From contig CP154956.1 in assembly GCA_039621445.1 (NCBI GenBank), positions 12,151,443-12,215,442 on the forward strand: DNA of 64,000 nucleotides, in the 5' to 3' direction. The position numbers were made by a program, and so were the translations under genes. Shown here piece by piece: positions 42,160 through 54,094 of this stretch. The stretch is from Euglena gracilis. Its lineage: Eukaryota; Euglenida; Euglenophyceae; Euglenales. How positions within the stretch are numbered: the stretch's first letter is position 1; the number at the start of each line of letters is the position of its first letter. Below the pieces are notes generated by a model that made no database searches, was not told the DNA's origin, and saw nothing but the letters and a program-made list of their open reading frames with translations.

Positions 42160-42358
42160 AACAGCCTATGCGTCCGCTGCGCATGAGGCCCCAGGGGGGG
42201 GGGGGCAGGGGAGTCGGTTTCACCAGCCTTTTCTGGTTGCCAAAAAAAAAAAACGACCCACTTTCAAGGGAGAGAGACAGACCGGGAAGGAGACCAGCAG
42301 GACCGAGCGAGAGAGGCAGAGACTCACCCCTCGCTTTTTCTTTTGTTTTTGTATGTGA

Positions 42359-42459
42359 AGGATGGCGTTGCCGCCTCCAAAAATTGGAAGCCATGGAGAC
42401 TTCCTTGTCCACAAAGGTGGAACGAGTATATACCGAAAAAAAATAGACACTCAGAAAGT
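42359..42459 (-). ncRNA. spliced-leader RNA, copy 2
   Basis: Consensus leader, donor, Sm site and 3' hairpin. Confidence 0.96.
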
Positions 42460-42652
42460 GTACGCAGCCATGGGCAGCGGGCGGACAAGGAGCTTCCCCC
42501 GGCATTCACGGAGGTGGGTGGAACGTGCCAGGCGCTGTCACGCGACCGTGCGGGAAAGGGTGTGGCGGACTTTGTAATTCACGGCGGACATCTTCTGAAC
42601 GTCCGCCCTCACGCATCAAAGGGGGGGACCTTTACACCGAGGGGGAAAAAAA

Positions 42653-42770
42653 GCGTACAGCACCCAGTGTTCCCAAGTGGTCGCCCACCTCAGTACTAAC
42701 TGGGCCTGACCAGGCTTAACTTCTGAAATCGAACGGGTTCAGGTGTATTCCCGGTAGTATGGCCGTACGC
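42653..42770 (-). rRNA. 5S rRNA, copy 3
   Basis: Consensus, T7 terminator. Confidence 0.97.
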
Positions 42771-42969
42771 AACAGCCTATGCGTCCGCTGCGCATGAGGC
42801 CCCAGGGGGGGGGGGGCAGGGGAGTCGGTTTCACCAGCCTTTTCTGGTTGCCAAAAAAAAAAAACGACCCACTTTCAAGGGAGAGAGACAGACCGGGAAG
42901 GAGACCAGCAGGACCGAGCGAGAGAGGCAGAGACTCACCCCTCGCTTTTTCTTTTGTTTTTGTATGTGA

Positions 42970-43070
42970 AGGATGGCGTTGCCGCCTCCAAAAATTGGAA
43001 GCCATGGAGACTTCCTTGTCCACAAAGGTGGAACGAGTATATACCGAAAAAAAATAGACACTCAGAAAGT
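42970..43070 (-). ncRNA. spliced-leader RNA, copy 3
   Basis: Consensus copy. Confidence 0.96.
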
Positions 43071-43263
43071 GTACGCAGCCATGGGCAGCGGGCGGACAAG
43101 GAGCTTCCCCCGGCATTCACGGAGGTGGGTGGAACGTGCCAGGCGCTGTCACGCGACCGTGCGGGAAAGGGTGTGGCGGACTTTGTAATTCACGGCGGAC
43201 ATCTTCTGAACGTCCGCCCTCACGCATCAAAGGGGGGGACCTTTACACCGAGGGGGAAAAAAA

Positions 43264-43381
43264 GCGTACAGCACCCAGTGTTCCCAAGTGGTCGCCCACC
43301 TCAGTACTAACTGGGCCTGACCAGGCTTAACTTCTGAAATCGAACGGGTTCAGGTGTATTCCCGGTAGTATGGCCGTACGC
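43264..43381 (-). rRNA. 5S rRNA, copy 4
   Basis: Consensus, T7 terminator. Confidence 0.97.
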
Positions 43382-43582
43382 AACAGCCTATGCGTCCGCT
43401 GCGCATGAGGCCCCAGGGGGGGGGGGGGGCAGGGGAGTCGGTTTCACCAGCCTTTTCTGGTTGCAAAAAAAAAAAAACGACCCACTTTCAAGGGAGAGAG
43501 ACAGACCGGGAAGGAGACCAGCAGGACCGAGCGAGAGAGGCAGAGACTCACCCCTCGCTTTTTCTTTTGTTTTTGTATGTGA

Positions 43583-43683
43583 AGGATGGCGTTGCCGCCT
43601 CCAAAAATTGGAAGCCATGGAGACTTCCTTGTCCACAAAGGTGGAACGAGTATATACCGAAAAAAAATAGACACTCAGAAAGT
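43583..43683 (-). ncRNA. spliced-leader RNA, copy 4
   Basis: Consensus copy; longer G run in the adjoining spacer. Confidence 0.96.
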
Positions 43684-43876
43684 GTACGCAGCCATGGGCA
43701 GCGGGCGGACAAGGAGCTTCCCCCGGCATTCACGGAGGTGGGTGGAACGTGCCAGGCGCTGTCACGCGACCGTGCGGGAAAGGGTGTGGCGGACTTTGTA
43801 ATTCACGGCGGACATCTTCTGAACGTCCGCCCTCACGCATCAAAGGGGGGGACCTTTACACCGAGGGGGAAAAAAA

Positions 43877-43994
43877 GCGTACAGCACCCAGTGTTCCCAA
43901 GTGGTCGCCCACCTCAGTACTAACTGGGCCTGACCAGGCTTAACTTCTGAAATCGAACGGGTTCAGGTGTATTCCCGGTAGTATGGCCGTACGC
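43877..43994 (-). rRNA. 5S rRNA, copy 5
   Basis: Consensus, T7 terminator. Confidence 0.97.
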
Positions 43995-44193
43995 AACAGC
44001 CTATGCGTCCGCTGCGCATGAGGCCCCAGGGGGGGGGGGGCAGGGGAGTCGGTTTCACCAGCCTTTTCTGGTTGCCAAAAAAAAAAAACGACCCACTTTC
44101 AAGGGAGAGAGACAGACCGGGAAGGAGACCAGCAGGACCGAGCGAGAGAGGCAGAGACTCACCCCTCGCTTTTTCTTTTGTTTTTGTATGTGA

Positions 44194-44294
44194 AGGATGG
44201 CGTTGCCGCCTCCAAAAATTGGAAGCCATGGAGACTTCCTTGTCCACAAAGGTGGAACGAGTATATACCGAAAAAAAATAGACACTCAGAAAGT
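44194..44294 (-). ncRNA. spliced-leader RNA, copy 5
   Basis: Consensus copy. Confidence 0.96.
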
Positions 44295-44486
44295 GTACGC
44301 AGCCATGGGCAGCGGGCGGACAAGGAGCTTCCCCCGGCATTCACGGAGGTGGGTGGAACGTGCCAGGCGCTGTCACGCGACCGTGCGGGAAAGGGTGTGG
44401 CGGACTTTGTAATTCACGGCGGACATCTTCTGAACGTCCGCCCTCACGCAACAAAGGGGGGACCTTTACACCGAGGGGGAAAAAAA

Positions 44487-44604
44487 GCGTACAGCACCCA
44501 GTGTTCCCAAGTGGTCGCCCACCTCAGTACTAACTGGGCCTGACCAGGCTTAACTTCTGAAATCGAACGGGTTCAGGTGTATTCCCGGTAGTATGGCCGT
44601 ACGC
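44487..44604 (-). rRNA. 5S rRNA, copy 6
   Basis: Consensus, T7 terminator; the 3' spacer has CGCAACAAAGGGGGGACC. Confidence 0.97.
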
Positions 44605-44805
44605 AACAGCCTATGCGTCCGCTGCGCATGAGGCCCCAGGGGGGGGGGGGGGGAGGGGAGTCGGTTTCACCAGCCTTTTCTGGTTGCCAAAAAAAAAAAA
44701 CGACCCACTTTCAAGGGAGAGAGACAGACCGGGAAGGAGACCAGCAGGACCGAGCGAGAGAGGCAGAGACTCACCCCTCGCTTGTTTGTTTGTTTTTGTA
44801 TGTGA

Positions 44806-44906
44806 AGGATGGCGTTGCCGCCTCCAAAAATTGGAAGCCATGGAGACTTCCTTGTCCACAAAGGTGGAACGAGTATATACCGAAAAAAAATAGACACTCA
44901 GAAAGT
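44806..44906 (-). ncRNA. spliced-leader RNA, copy 6
   Basis: Consensus RNA; the downstream block reads CTTGTTTGTTTG (plus strand) instead of CTTTTTCTTTTG. Confidence 0.96.
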
Positions 44907-45099
44907 GTACGCAGCCATGGGCAGCGGGCGGACAAGGAGCTTCCCCCGGCATTCACGGAGGTGGGTGGAACGTGCCAGGCGCTGTCACGCGACCGTGCGG
45001 GAAAGGGTGTGGCGGACTTTGTAATTCACGGCGGACATCTTCTGAACGTCCGCCCTCACGCATCAAAGGGGGGGACCTTTACACCGAGGGGGAAAAAAA

Positions 45100-45217
45100 G
45101 CGTACAGCACCCAGTGTTCCCAAGTGGTCGCCCACCTCAGTACTAACTGGGCCTGACCAGGCTTAACTTCTGAAATCGAACGGGTTCAGGTGTATTCCCG
45201 GTAGTATGGCCGTACGC
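45100..45217 (-). rRNA. 5S rRNA, copy 7
   Basis: Consensus, T7 terminator. Confidence 0.97.
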
Positions 45218-45417
45218 AACAGCCTATGCGTCCGCTGCGCATGAGGCCCCAGGGGGGGGGGGGGCAGGGGAGTCGGTTTCACCAGCCTTTTCTGGTTGCC
45301 AAAAAAAAAAAACGACCCACTTTCAAGGGAGAGAGACAGACCGGGAAGGAGACCAGCAGGACCGAGCGAGAGAGGCAGAGACTCACCCCTCGCTTTTTCT
45401 TTTGTTTTTGTATGTGA

Positions 45418-45518
45418 AGGATGGCGTTGCCGCCTCCAAAAATTGGAAGCCATGGAGACTTCCTTGTCCACAAAGGTGGAACGAGTATATACCGAAAAAA
45501 AATAGACACTCAGAAAGT
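45418..45518 (-). ncRNA. spliced-leader RNA, copy 7
   Basis: Consensus copy. Confidence 0.96.
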
Positions 45519-45711
45519 GTACGCAGCCATGGGCAGCGGGCGGACAAGGAGCTTCCCCCGGCATTCACGGAGGTGGGTGGAACGTGCCAGGCGCTGTCAC
45601 GCGACCGTGCGGGAAAGGGTGTGGCGGACTTTGTAATTCACGGCGGACATCTTCTGAACGTCCGCCCTCACGCATCAAAGGGGGGGACCTTTACACCGAG
45701 GGGGAAAAAAA

Positions 45712-45829
45712 GCGTACAGCACCCAGTGTTCCCAAGTGGTCGCCCACCTCAGTACTAACTGGGCCTGACCAGGCTTAACTTCTGAAATCGAACGGGTTCA
45801 GGTGTATTCCCGGTAGTATGGCCGTACGC
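45712..45829 (-). rRNA. 5S rRNA, copy 8
   Basis: Consensus, T7 terminator. Confidence 0.97.
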
Positions 45830-46028
45830 AACAGCCTATGCGTCCGCTGCGCATGAGGCCCCAGGGGGGGGGGGGCAGGGGAGTCGGTTTCACCAGCCTT
45901 TTCTGGTTGCCAAAAAAAAAAAACGACCCACTTTCAAGGGAGAGAGACAGACCGGGAAGGAGACCAGCAGGACCGAGCGAGAGAGGCAGAGACTCACCCC
46001 TCGCCTTTTCTTTTTTTTTTGTATGTGA

Positions 46029-46130
46029 AGGACGGCGTTGCCGCCTCCAAAAATTGGAAGCCATGGAGACTTCCTTGTCCACAAAGGTGGAACGAGTATA
46101 TACCGAAAAAAAAATAGACACTCAGAAAGT
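46029..46130 (-). ncRNA. spliced-leader RNA, copy 8 (T9 leader)
   Basis: The leader T tract is nine instead of eight. One change in the 3' hairpin (plus-strand GACGGCG, at the base just 3' of the stem) leaves the stem intact. Confidence 0.92.
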
Positions 46131-46323
46131 GTACGCAGCCATGGGCAGCGGGCGGACAAGGAGCTTCCCCCGGCATTCACGGAGGTGGGTGGAACGTGCC
46201 AGGCGCTGTCACGCGACCGTGCGGGAAAGGGTGTGGCGGACTTTGTAATTCACGGCGGACATCTTCTGAACGTCCGCCCTCACGCATCAAAGGGGGGGAC
46301 CTTTACACCGAGGGGGAAAAAAA

Positions 46324-46441
46324 GCGTACAGCACCCAGTGTTCCCAAGTGGTCGCCCACCTCAGTACTAACTGGGCCTGACCAGGCTTAACTTCTGAAAT
46401 CGAACGGGTTCAGGTGTATTCCCGGTAGTATGGCCGTACGC
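46324..46441 (-). rRNA. 5S rRNA, copy 9
   Basis: Consensus, T7 terminator. Confidence 0.97.
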
Positions 46442-46641
46442 AACAGCCTATGCGTCCGCTGCGCATGAGGCCCCAGGGGGGGGGGGGGCAGGGGAGTCGG
46501 TTTCACCAGCCTTTTCTGGTTGCCAAAAAAAAAAAACGACCCACTTTCAAGGGAGAGAGACAGACCGGGAAGGAGACCAGCAGGACCGAGCGAGAGAGGC
46601 AGAGACTCACCCCTCGCTTTTTCTTTTGTTTTTGTATGTGA

Positions 46642-46742
46642 AGGATGGCGTTGCCGCCTCCAAAAATTGGAAGCCATGGAGACTTCCTTGTCCACAAAGG
46701 TGGAACGAGTATATACCGAAAAAAAATAGACACTCAGAAAGT
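46642..46742 (-). ncRNA. spliced-leader RNA, copy 9
   Basis: Consensus copy. Confidence 0.96.
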
Positions 46743-46935
46743 GTACGCAGCCATGGGCAGCGGGCGGACAAGGAGCTTCCCCCGGCATTCACGGAGGTGG
46801 GTGGAACGTGCCAGGCGCTGTCACGCGACCGTGCGGGAAAGGGTGTGGCGGACTTTGTAATTCACGGCGGACATCTTCTGAACGTCCGCCCTCACGCATC
46901 AAAGGGGGGGACCTTTACACCGAGGGGGAAAAAAA

Positions 46936-47053
46936 GCGTACAGCACCCAGTGTTCCCAAGTGGTCGCCCACCTCAGTACTAACTGGGCCTGACCAGGCTT
47001 AACTTCTGAAATCGAACGGGTTCAGGTGTATTCCCGGTAGTATGGCCGTACGC
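46936..47053 (-). rRNA. 5S rRNA, copy 10
   Basis: Consensus, T7 terminator. Confidence 0.97.
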
Positions 47054-47252
47054 AACAGCCTATGCGTCCGCTGCGCATGAGGCCCCAGGGGGGGGGGGGG
47101 CAGGGGAGTCGGTTTCACCAGCCTTTTCTGGTTGCCAAAAAAAAAAACGACCCACTTTCAAGGGAGAGAGACAGACCGGGAAGGAGACCAGCAGGACCGA
47201 GCGAGAGAGGCAGAGACTCACCCCTCGCTTTTTCTTTTGTTTTTGTATGTGA

Positions 47253-47353
47253 AGGATGGCGTTGCCGCCTCCAAAAATTGGAAGCCATGGAGACTTCCTT
47301 GTCCACAAAGGTGGAACGAGTATATACCGAAAAAAAATAGACACTCAGAAAGT
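47253..47353 (-). ncRNA. spliced-leader RNA, copy 10
   Basis: Consensus copy. Confidence 0.96.
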
Positions 47354-47546
47354 GTACGCAGCCATGGGCAGCGGGCGGACAAGGAGCTTCCCCCGGCATT
47401 CACGGAGGTGGGTGGAACGTGCCAGGCGCTGTCACGCGACCGTGCGGGAAAGGGTGTGGCGGACTTTGTAATTCACGGCGGACATCTTCTGAACGTCCGC
47501 CCTCACGCATCAAAGGGGGGGACCTTTACACCGAGGGGGAAAAAAA

Positions 47547-47664
47547 GCGTACAGCACCCAGTGTTCCCAAGTGGTCGCCCACCTCAGTACTAACTGGGCC
47601 TGACCAGGCTTAACTTCTGAAATCGAACGGGTTCAGGTGTATTCCCGGTAGTATGGCCGTACGC
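47547..47664 (-). rRNA. 5S rRNA, copy 11
   Basis: Consensus, T7 terminator. Confidence 0.97.
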
Positions 47665-47864
47665 AACAGCCTATGCGTCCGCTGCGCATGAGGCCCCAGG
47701 GGGGGGGGGGGCAGGGGAGTCGGTTTCACCAGCCTTTTCTGGTTGCCAAAAAAAAAAAACGACCCACTTTCAAGGGAGAGAGACAGACCGGGAAGGAGAC
47801 CAGCAGGACCGAGCGAGAGAGGCAGAGACTCACCCCTCGCTTTTTCTTTTGTTTTTGTATGTGA

Positions 47865-47965
47865 AGGATGGCGTTGCCGCCTCCAAAAATTGGAAGCCAT
47901 GGAGACTTCCTTGTCCACAAAGGTGGAACGAGTATATACCGAAAAAAAATAGACACTCAGAAAGT
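47865..47965 (-). ncRNA. spliced-leader RNA, copy 11
   Basis: Consensus copy. Confidence 0.96.
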
Positions 47966-48158
47966 GTACGCAGCCATGGGCAGCGGGCGGACAAGGAGCT
48001 TCCCCCGGCATTCACGGAGGTGGGTGGAACGTGCCAGGCGCTGTCACGCGACCGTGCGGGAAAGGGTGTGGCGGACTTTGTAATTCACGGCGGACATCTT
48101 CTGAACGTCCGCCCTCACGCATCAAAGGGGGGGACCTTTACACCGAGGGGGAAAAAAA

Positions 48159-48276
48159 GCGTACAGCACCCAGTGTTCCCAAGTGGTCGCCCACCTCAGT
48201 ACTAACTGGGCCTGACCAGGCTTAACTTCTGAAATCGAACGGGTTCAGGTGTATTCCCGGTAGTATGGCCGTACGC
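48159..48276 (-). rRNA. 5S rRNA, copy 12
   Basis: Consensus, T7 terminator. Confidence 0.97.
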
Positions 48277-48476
48277 AACAGCCTATGCGTCCGCTGCGCA
48301 TGAGGCCCCAGGGGGGGGGGGGGCAGGGGAGTCGGTTTCACCAGCCTTTTCTGGTTGCCAAAAAAAAAAAACGACCCACTTTCAAGGGAGAGAGACAGAC
48401 CGGGAAGGAGACCAGCAGGACCGAGCGAGAGAGGCAGAGACTCACCCCTCGCTTTTTCTTTTGTTTTTGTATGTGA

Positions 48477-48577
48477 AGGATGGCGTTGCCGCCTCCAAAA
48501 ATTGGAAGCCATGGAGACTTCCTTGTCCACAAAGGTGGAACGAGTATATACCGAAAAAAAATAGACACTCAGAAAGT
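48477..48577 (-). ncRNA. spliced-leader RNA, copy 12
   Basis: Consensus copy. Confidence 0.96.
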
Positions 48578-48770
48578 GTACGCAGCCATGGGCAGCGGGC
48601 GGACAAGGAGCTTCCCCCGGCATTCACGGAGGTGGGTGGAACGTGCCAGGCGCTGTCACGCGACCGTGCGGGAAAGGGTGTGGCGGACTTTGTAATTCAC
48701 GGCGGACATCTTCTGAACGTCCGCCCTCACGCATCAAAGGGGGGGACCTTTACACCGAGGGGGAAAAAAA

Positions 48771-48888
48771 GCGTACAGCACCCAGTGTTCCCAAGTGGTC
48801 GCCCACCTCAGTACTAACTGGGCCTGACCAGGCTTAACTTCTGAAATCGAACGGGTTCAGGTGTATTCCCGGTAGTATGGCCGTACGC
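48771..48888 (-). rRNA. 5S rRNA, copy 13
   Basis: Consensus, T7 terminator. The neighbouring spacer (48923-48945) is an extended G run that replaces the usual CAGGGGAGT. Confidence 0.97.
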
Positions 48889-49088
48889 AACAGCCTATGC
48901 GTCCGCTGCGCATGAGGCCCCAGGGGGGGGGGGGGGGGGGGGGGCGGTTTCACCAGCCTTTTCTGGTTGCCAAAAAAAAAAAACGACCCACTTTCAAGGG
49001 AGAGAGACAGACCGGGAAGGAGACCAGCAGGACCGAGCGAGAGAGGCAGAGACTCACCCCTCGCTTTTTCTTTTGTTTTTGTATGTGA

Positions 49089-49189
49089 AGGATGGCGTTG
49101 CCGCCTCCAAAAATTGGAAGCCATGGAGACTTCCTTGTCCACAAAGGTGGAACGAGTATATACCGAAAAAAAATAGACACTCAGAAAGT
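49089..49189 (-). ncRNA. spliced-leader RNA, copy 13
   Basis: Consensus copy. Confidence 0.96.
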
Positions 49190-49382
49190 GTACGCAGCCA
49201 TGGGCAGCGGGCGGACAAGGAGCTTCCCCCGGCATTCACGGAGGTGGGTGGAACGTGCCAGGCGCTGTCACGCGACCGTGCGGGAAAGGGTGTGGCGGAC
49301 TTTGTAATTCACGGCGGACATCTTCTGAACGTCCGCCCTCACGCATCAAAGGGGGGGACCTTTACACCGAGGGGGAAAAAAA

Positions 49383-49500
49383 GCGTACAGCACCCAGTGT
49401 TCCCAAGTGGTCGCCCACCTCAGTACTAACTGGGCCTGACCAGGCTTAACTTCTGAAATCGAACGGGTTCAGGTGTATTCCCGGTAGTATGGCCGTACGC
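49383..49500 (-). rRNA. 5S rRNA, copy 14
   Basis: Consensus, T7 terminator. Confidence 0.97.
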
Positions 49501-49700
49501 AACAGCCTATGCGTCCGCTGCGCATGAGGCCCCAGGGGGGGGGGGGGCAGGGGAGTCGGTTTCACCAGCCTTTTCTGGTTGCCAAAAAAAAAAAACGACC
49601 CACTTTCAAGGGAGAGAGACAGACCGGGAAGGAGACCAGCAGGACCGAGCGAGAGAGGCAGAGACTCACCCCTCGCTTTTTCTTTTGTTTTTGTATGTGA

Positions 49701-49801
49701 AGGATGGCGTTGCCGCCTCCAAAAATTGGAAGCCATGGAGACTTCCTTGTCCACAAAGGTGGAACGAGTATATACCGAAAAAAAATAGACACTCAGAAAG
49801 T
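49701..49801 (-). ncRNA. spliced-leader RNA, copy 14
   Basis: Consensus copy. Confidence 0.96.
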
Positions 49802-49992
49802 GTACGCAGCCATGGGCAGCGGGCGGACAAGGAGCTTCCCCCGGCATTCACGGAGGTGGGTGGAACGTGCCAGGCGCTGTCACGCGACCGTGCGGGAAAG
49901 GGTGTGGCGGACTTTGTAATTCACGGCGGACATCTTCTGAACGTCCGCCCTCACGCATCAAAGGGGGGACCTTTACAAAAAAAAAAAAAAAA

Positions 49993-50110
49993 GCGTACAG
50001 CACCCAGTGTTCCCAAGTGGTCGCCCACCTCAGTACTAACTGGGCCTGACCAGGCTTAACTTCTGAAATCGAACGGGTTCAGGTGTATTCCCGGTAGTAT
50101 GGCCGTACGC
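49993..50110 (-). rRNA. 5S rRNA, copy 15
   Basis: Consensus gene; the terminator run is expanded to T16 (49977-49992), replacing the CCGAGGGGG motif. Confidence 0.97.
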
Positions 50111-50310
50111 AACAGCCTATGCGTCCGCTGCGCATGAGGCCCCAGGGGGGGGGGGGGCAGGGGAGTCGGTTTCACCAGCCTTTTCTGGTTGCCAAAAAAA
50201 AAAAACGACCCACTTTCAAGGGAGAGAGACAGACCGGGAAGGAGACCAGCAGGACCGAGCGAGAGAGGCAGAGACTCACCCCTCGCTTTTTCTTTTGTTT
50301 TTGTATGTGA

Positions 50311-50411
50311 AGGATGGCGTTGCCGCCTCCAAAAATTGGAAGCCATGGAGACTTCCTTGTCCACAAAGGTGGAACGAGTATATACCGAAAAAAAATAGAC
50401 ACTCAGAAAGT
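50311..50411 (-). ncRNA. spliced-leader RNA, copy 15
   Basis: Consensus copy. Confidence 0.96.
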
Positions 50412-50604
50412 GTACGCAGCCATGGGCAGCGGGCGGACAAGGAGCTTCCCCCGGCATTCACGGAGGTGGGTGGAACGTGCCAGGCGCTGTCACGCGACCG
50501 TGCGGGAAAGGGTGTGGCGGACTTTGTAATTCACGGCGGACATCTTCTGAACGTCCGCCCTCACGCATCAAAGGGGGGGACCTTTACACCGAGGGGGAAA
50601 AAAA

Positions 50605-50722
50605 GCGTACAGCACCCAGTGTTCCCAAGTGGTCGCCCACCTCAGTACTAACTGGGCCTGACCAGGCTTAACTTCTGAAATCGAACGGGTTCAGGTGTAT
50701 TCCCGGTAGTATGGCCGTACGC
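50605..50722 (-). rRNA. 5S rRNA, copy 16
   Basis: Consensus, T7 terminator. Confidence 0.97.
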
Positions 50723-50919
50723 AACAGCCTATGCGTCCGCTGCGCATGAGGCCCCAGGGGGGGGGGGGCAGGGGAGTCGGTTTCACCAGCCTTTTCTGGT
50801 TGCCAAAAAAAAAAAACGACCCACTTTCAAGGGAGAGAGACAGACCGGGAAGGAGACCAGCAGGACCGAGCGAGAGAGGCAGAGACTCCCCTCGCTTTTT
50901 CTTTTGTTTTTGTATGTGA

Positions 50920-51020
50920 AGGATGGCGTTGCCGCCTCCAAAAATTGGAAGCCATGGAGACTTCCTTGTCCACAAAGGTGGAACGAGTATATACCGAAAA
51001 AAAATAGACACTCAGAAAGT
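50920..51020 (-). ncRNA. spliced-leader RNA, copy 16
   Basis: Consensus copy; the spacer is two bases short (GACTCCCCTCGC). Confidence 0.96.
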
Positions 51021-51211
51021 GTACGCAGCCATGGGCAGCGGGCGGACAAGGAGCTTCCCCCGGCATTCACGGAGGTGGGTGGAACGTGCCAGGCGCTGTC
51101 ACGCGACCGTGCGGGAAAGGGTGTGGCGGACTTTGTAATTCACGGCGGACATCTTCTGAACGTCCGCCCTCACGCATCAAAGGGGATACCTTTACACCGA
51201 AGAAAAAAAAA

Positions 51212-51329
51212 GCGTACAGCACCCAGTGTTCCCAAGTGGTCGCCCACCTCAGTACTAACTGGGCCTGACCAGGCTTAACTTCTGAAATCGAACGGGTTCA
51301 GGTGTATTCCCGGTAGTATGGCCGTACGC
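51212..51329 (-). rRNA. 5S rRNA, copy 17
   Basis: Consensus gene; T9 terminator and an altered 3' spacer (GGGGATACCTTTACACCGAAG). Confidence 0.97.
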
Positions 51330-51542
51330 AACAGCCTATGCGTCCGCTGCGCATGAGGCCCCAGGGGGGGGGGGGGGCAGGGGAGTCGGTTTCACCAGCC
51401 TTTTCTGGTTGCCAAAAAAAAAAAACGACCCACTTTCAAGGGAGAGAGACAGGGAGAGAGACAGACCGGGAAGGAGACCAGCAGGACCGAGCGAGAGAGG
51501 CAGAGACTCACCCCTCGCTTTTTCTTTTGTTTTTGTATGTGA

Positions 51543-51643
51543 AGGATGGCGTTGCCGCCTCCAAAAATTGGAAGCCATGGAGACTTCCTTGTCCACAAAG
51601 GTGGAACGAGTATATACCGAAAAAAAATAGACACTCAGAAAGT
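51543..51643 (-). ncRNA. spliced-leader RNA, copy 17
   Basis: Consensus RNA; the nearby spacer (51441-51470) carries a 12-bp tandem duplication of GGGAGAGAGACA. Confidence 0.96.
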
Positions 51644-51836
51644 GTACGCAGCCATGGGCAGCGGGCGGACAAGGAGCTTCCCCCGGCATTCACGGAGGTG
51701 GGTGGAACGTGCCAGGCGCTGTCACGCGACCGTGCGGGAAAGGGTGTGGCGGACTTTGTAATTCACGGCGGACATCTTCTGAACGTCCGCCCTCACGCAT
51801 CAAAGGGGGGAACCTTTACACCGAGGGGGAAAAAAA

Positions 51837-51954
51837 GCGTACAGCACCCAGTGTTCCCAAGTGGTCGCCCACCTCAGTACTAACTGGGCCTGACCAGGCT
51901 TAACTTCTGAAATCGAACGGGTTCAGGTGTATTCCCGGTAGTATGGCCGTACGC
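51837..51954 (-). rRNA. 5S rRNA, copy 18
   Basis: Consensus, T7 terminator. Confidence 0.97.
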
Positions 51955-52157
51955 AACAGCCTATGCGTCCGCTGCGCATGAGGCCCCAGGGGGGGGGGGG
52001 GGGGCAAGGGGAGTCGGTTTCACCAGCCTTTTCTGGTTGCCAAAAAAAAAAACGACCCACTTTCAAGGGAGAGAGACAGACCGGGAAGGAGACCAGCAGG
52101 ACCGAGCGAGAGAGGCAGAGACTCACCCCTCGCTTTTTCTTTTGTTTTTGTATGTGA

Positions 52158-52258
52158 AGGATGGCGTTGCCGCCTCCAAAAATTGGAAGCCATGGAGACT
52201 TCCTTGTCCACAAAGGTGGAACGAGTATATACCGAAAAAAAATAGACACTCAGAAAGT
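52158..52258 (-). ncRNA. spliced-leader RNA, copy 18
   Basis: Consensus copy; the upstream spacer differs (GGAAGTGGGGGGAAACG). Confidence 0.96.
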
Positions 52259-52452
52259 GTACGCAGCCATGGGCAGCGGGCGGACAAGGAGCTTCCCCCG
52301 GCATTCACGGAAGTGGGGGGAAACGTGCCAGGCGCTGTCACGCGACCGTGCGGGAAAGGGTGTGGCGGACTTTGTAATTCACGGCGGACATCTTCTGAAC
52401 GTCCGCCCTCACGCATCAAAGGGGGGGACCTTTACACCGAGGGGGAAAAAAA

Positions 52453-52570
52453 GCGTACAGCACCCAGTGTTCCCAAGTGGTCGCCCACCTCAGTACTAAC
52501 TGGGCCTGACCAGGCTTAACTTCTGAAATCGAACGGGTTCAGGTGTATTCCCGGTAGTATGGCCGTACGC
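52453..52570 (-). rRNA. 5S rRNA, copy 19
   Basis: Consensus, T7 terminator. Confidence 0.97.
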
Positions 52571-52770
52571 AACAGCCTATGCGTCCGCTGCGCATGAGGC
52601 CCCAGGGGGGGGGGGGCAGGGGAGTCGGTTTCACCAGCCTTTTCTGGTTGCCAAAAAAAAAAAAACGACCCACTTTCAAGGGAGAGAGACAGACCGGGAA
52701 GGAGACCAGCAGGACCGAGCGAGAGAGGCAGAGACTCACCCCTCGCTTTTTCTTTTGTTTTTGTATGTGA

Positions 52771-52871
52771 AGGATGGCGTTGCCGCCTCCAAAAATTGGA
52801 AGCCATGGAGACTTCCTTGTCCACAAAGGTGGAACGAGTATATACCGAAAAAAAATAGACACTCAGAAAGT
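52771..52871 (-). ncRNA. spliced-leader RNA, copy 19
   Basis: Consensus copy. Confidence 0.96.
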
Positions 52872-53064
52872 GTACGCAGCCATGGGCAGCGGGCGGACAA
52901 GGAGCTTCCCCCGGCATTCACGGAGGTGGGTGGAACGTGCCAGGCGCTGTCACGCGACCGTGCGGGAAAGGGTGTGGCGGACTTTGTAATTCACGGCGGA
53001 CATCTTCTGAACGTCCGCCCTCACGCATCAAAGGGGGGGACCTTTACACCGAGGGGGAAAAAAA

Positions 53065-53182
53065 GCGTACAGCACCCAGTGTTCCCAAGTGGTCGCCCAC
53101 CTCAGTACTAACTGGGCCTGACCAGGCTTAACTTCTGAAATCGAACGGGTTCAGGTGTATTCCCGGTAGTATGGCCGTACGC
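53065..53182 (-). rRNA. 5S rRNA, copy 20
   Basis: Consensus, T7 terminator. Confidence 0.97.
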
Positions 53183-53382
53183 AACAGCCTATGCGTCCGC
53201 TGCGCATGAGGCCCCAGGGGGGGGGGGGGCAGGGGAGTCGGTTTCACCAGCCTTTTCTGGTTGCCAAAAAAAAAAAACGACCCACTTTCAAGGGAGAGAG
53301 ACAGACCGGGAAGGAGACCAGCAGGACCGAGCGAGAGAGGCAGAGACTCACCCCTCGCTTTTTCTTTTGTTTTTGTATGTGA

Positions 53383-53482
53383 AGGATGGCGTTGCCGCCT
53401 CCAAAAATTGGAAGCCATGGAGACTTCCTTGTCCACAAAGGTGGAACGAGTATATACCGAAAAAAATAGACACTCAGAAAGT
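53383..53482 (-). ncRNA. spliced-leader RNA, copy 20 (T7 leader)
   Basis: The leader T tract is seven instead of eight; otherwise consensus. Confidence 0.92.
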
Positions 53483-53675
53483 GTACGCAGCCATGGGCAG
53501 CGGGCGGACAAGGAGCTTCCCCCGGCATTCACGGAGGTGGGTGGAACGTGCCAGGCGCTGTCACGCGACCGTGCGGGAAAGGGTGTGGCGGACTTTGTAA
53601 TTCACGGCGGACATCTTCTGAACGTCCGCCCTCACGCATCAAAGGGGGGGACCTTTACACCGAGGGGGAAAAAAA

Positions 53676-53793
53676 GCGTACAGCACCCAGTGTTCCCAAG
53701 TGGTCGCCCACCTCAGTACTAACTGGGCCTGACCAGGCTTAACTTCTGAAATCGAACGGGTTCAGGTGTATTCCCGGTAGTATGGCCGTACGC
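53676..53793 (-). rRNA. 5S rRNA, copy 21
   Basis: Consensus, T7 terminator. Confidence 0.97.
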
Positions 53794-53993
53794 AACAGCC
53801 TATGCGTCCGCTGCGCATGAGGCCCCAGGGGGGGGGGGGCAGGGGGGTCGGTTTCACCAGCCTTTTCTGGTTGCCAAAAAAAAAAAAACGACCCACTTTC
53901 AAGGGAGAGAGACAGACCGGGAAGGAGACCAGCAGGACCGAGCGAGAGAGGCAGAGACTCACCCCTCGCTTTTTCTTTTGTTTTTGTATGTGA

Positions 53994-54094
53994 AGGATGG
54001 CGTTGCCGCCTCCAAAAATTGGAAGCCATGGAGACTTCCTTGTCCACAAAGGTGGAACGAGTATATACCGAAAAAAAATAGACACTCAGAAAGT
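53994..54094 (-). ncRNA. spliced-leader RNA, copy 21
   Basis: Consensus copy. Confidence 0.96.
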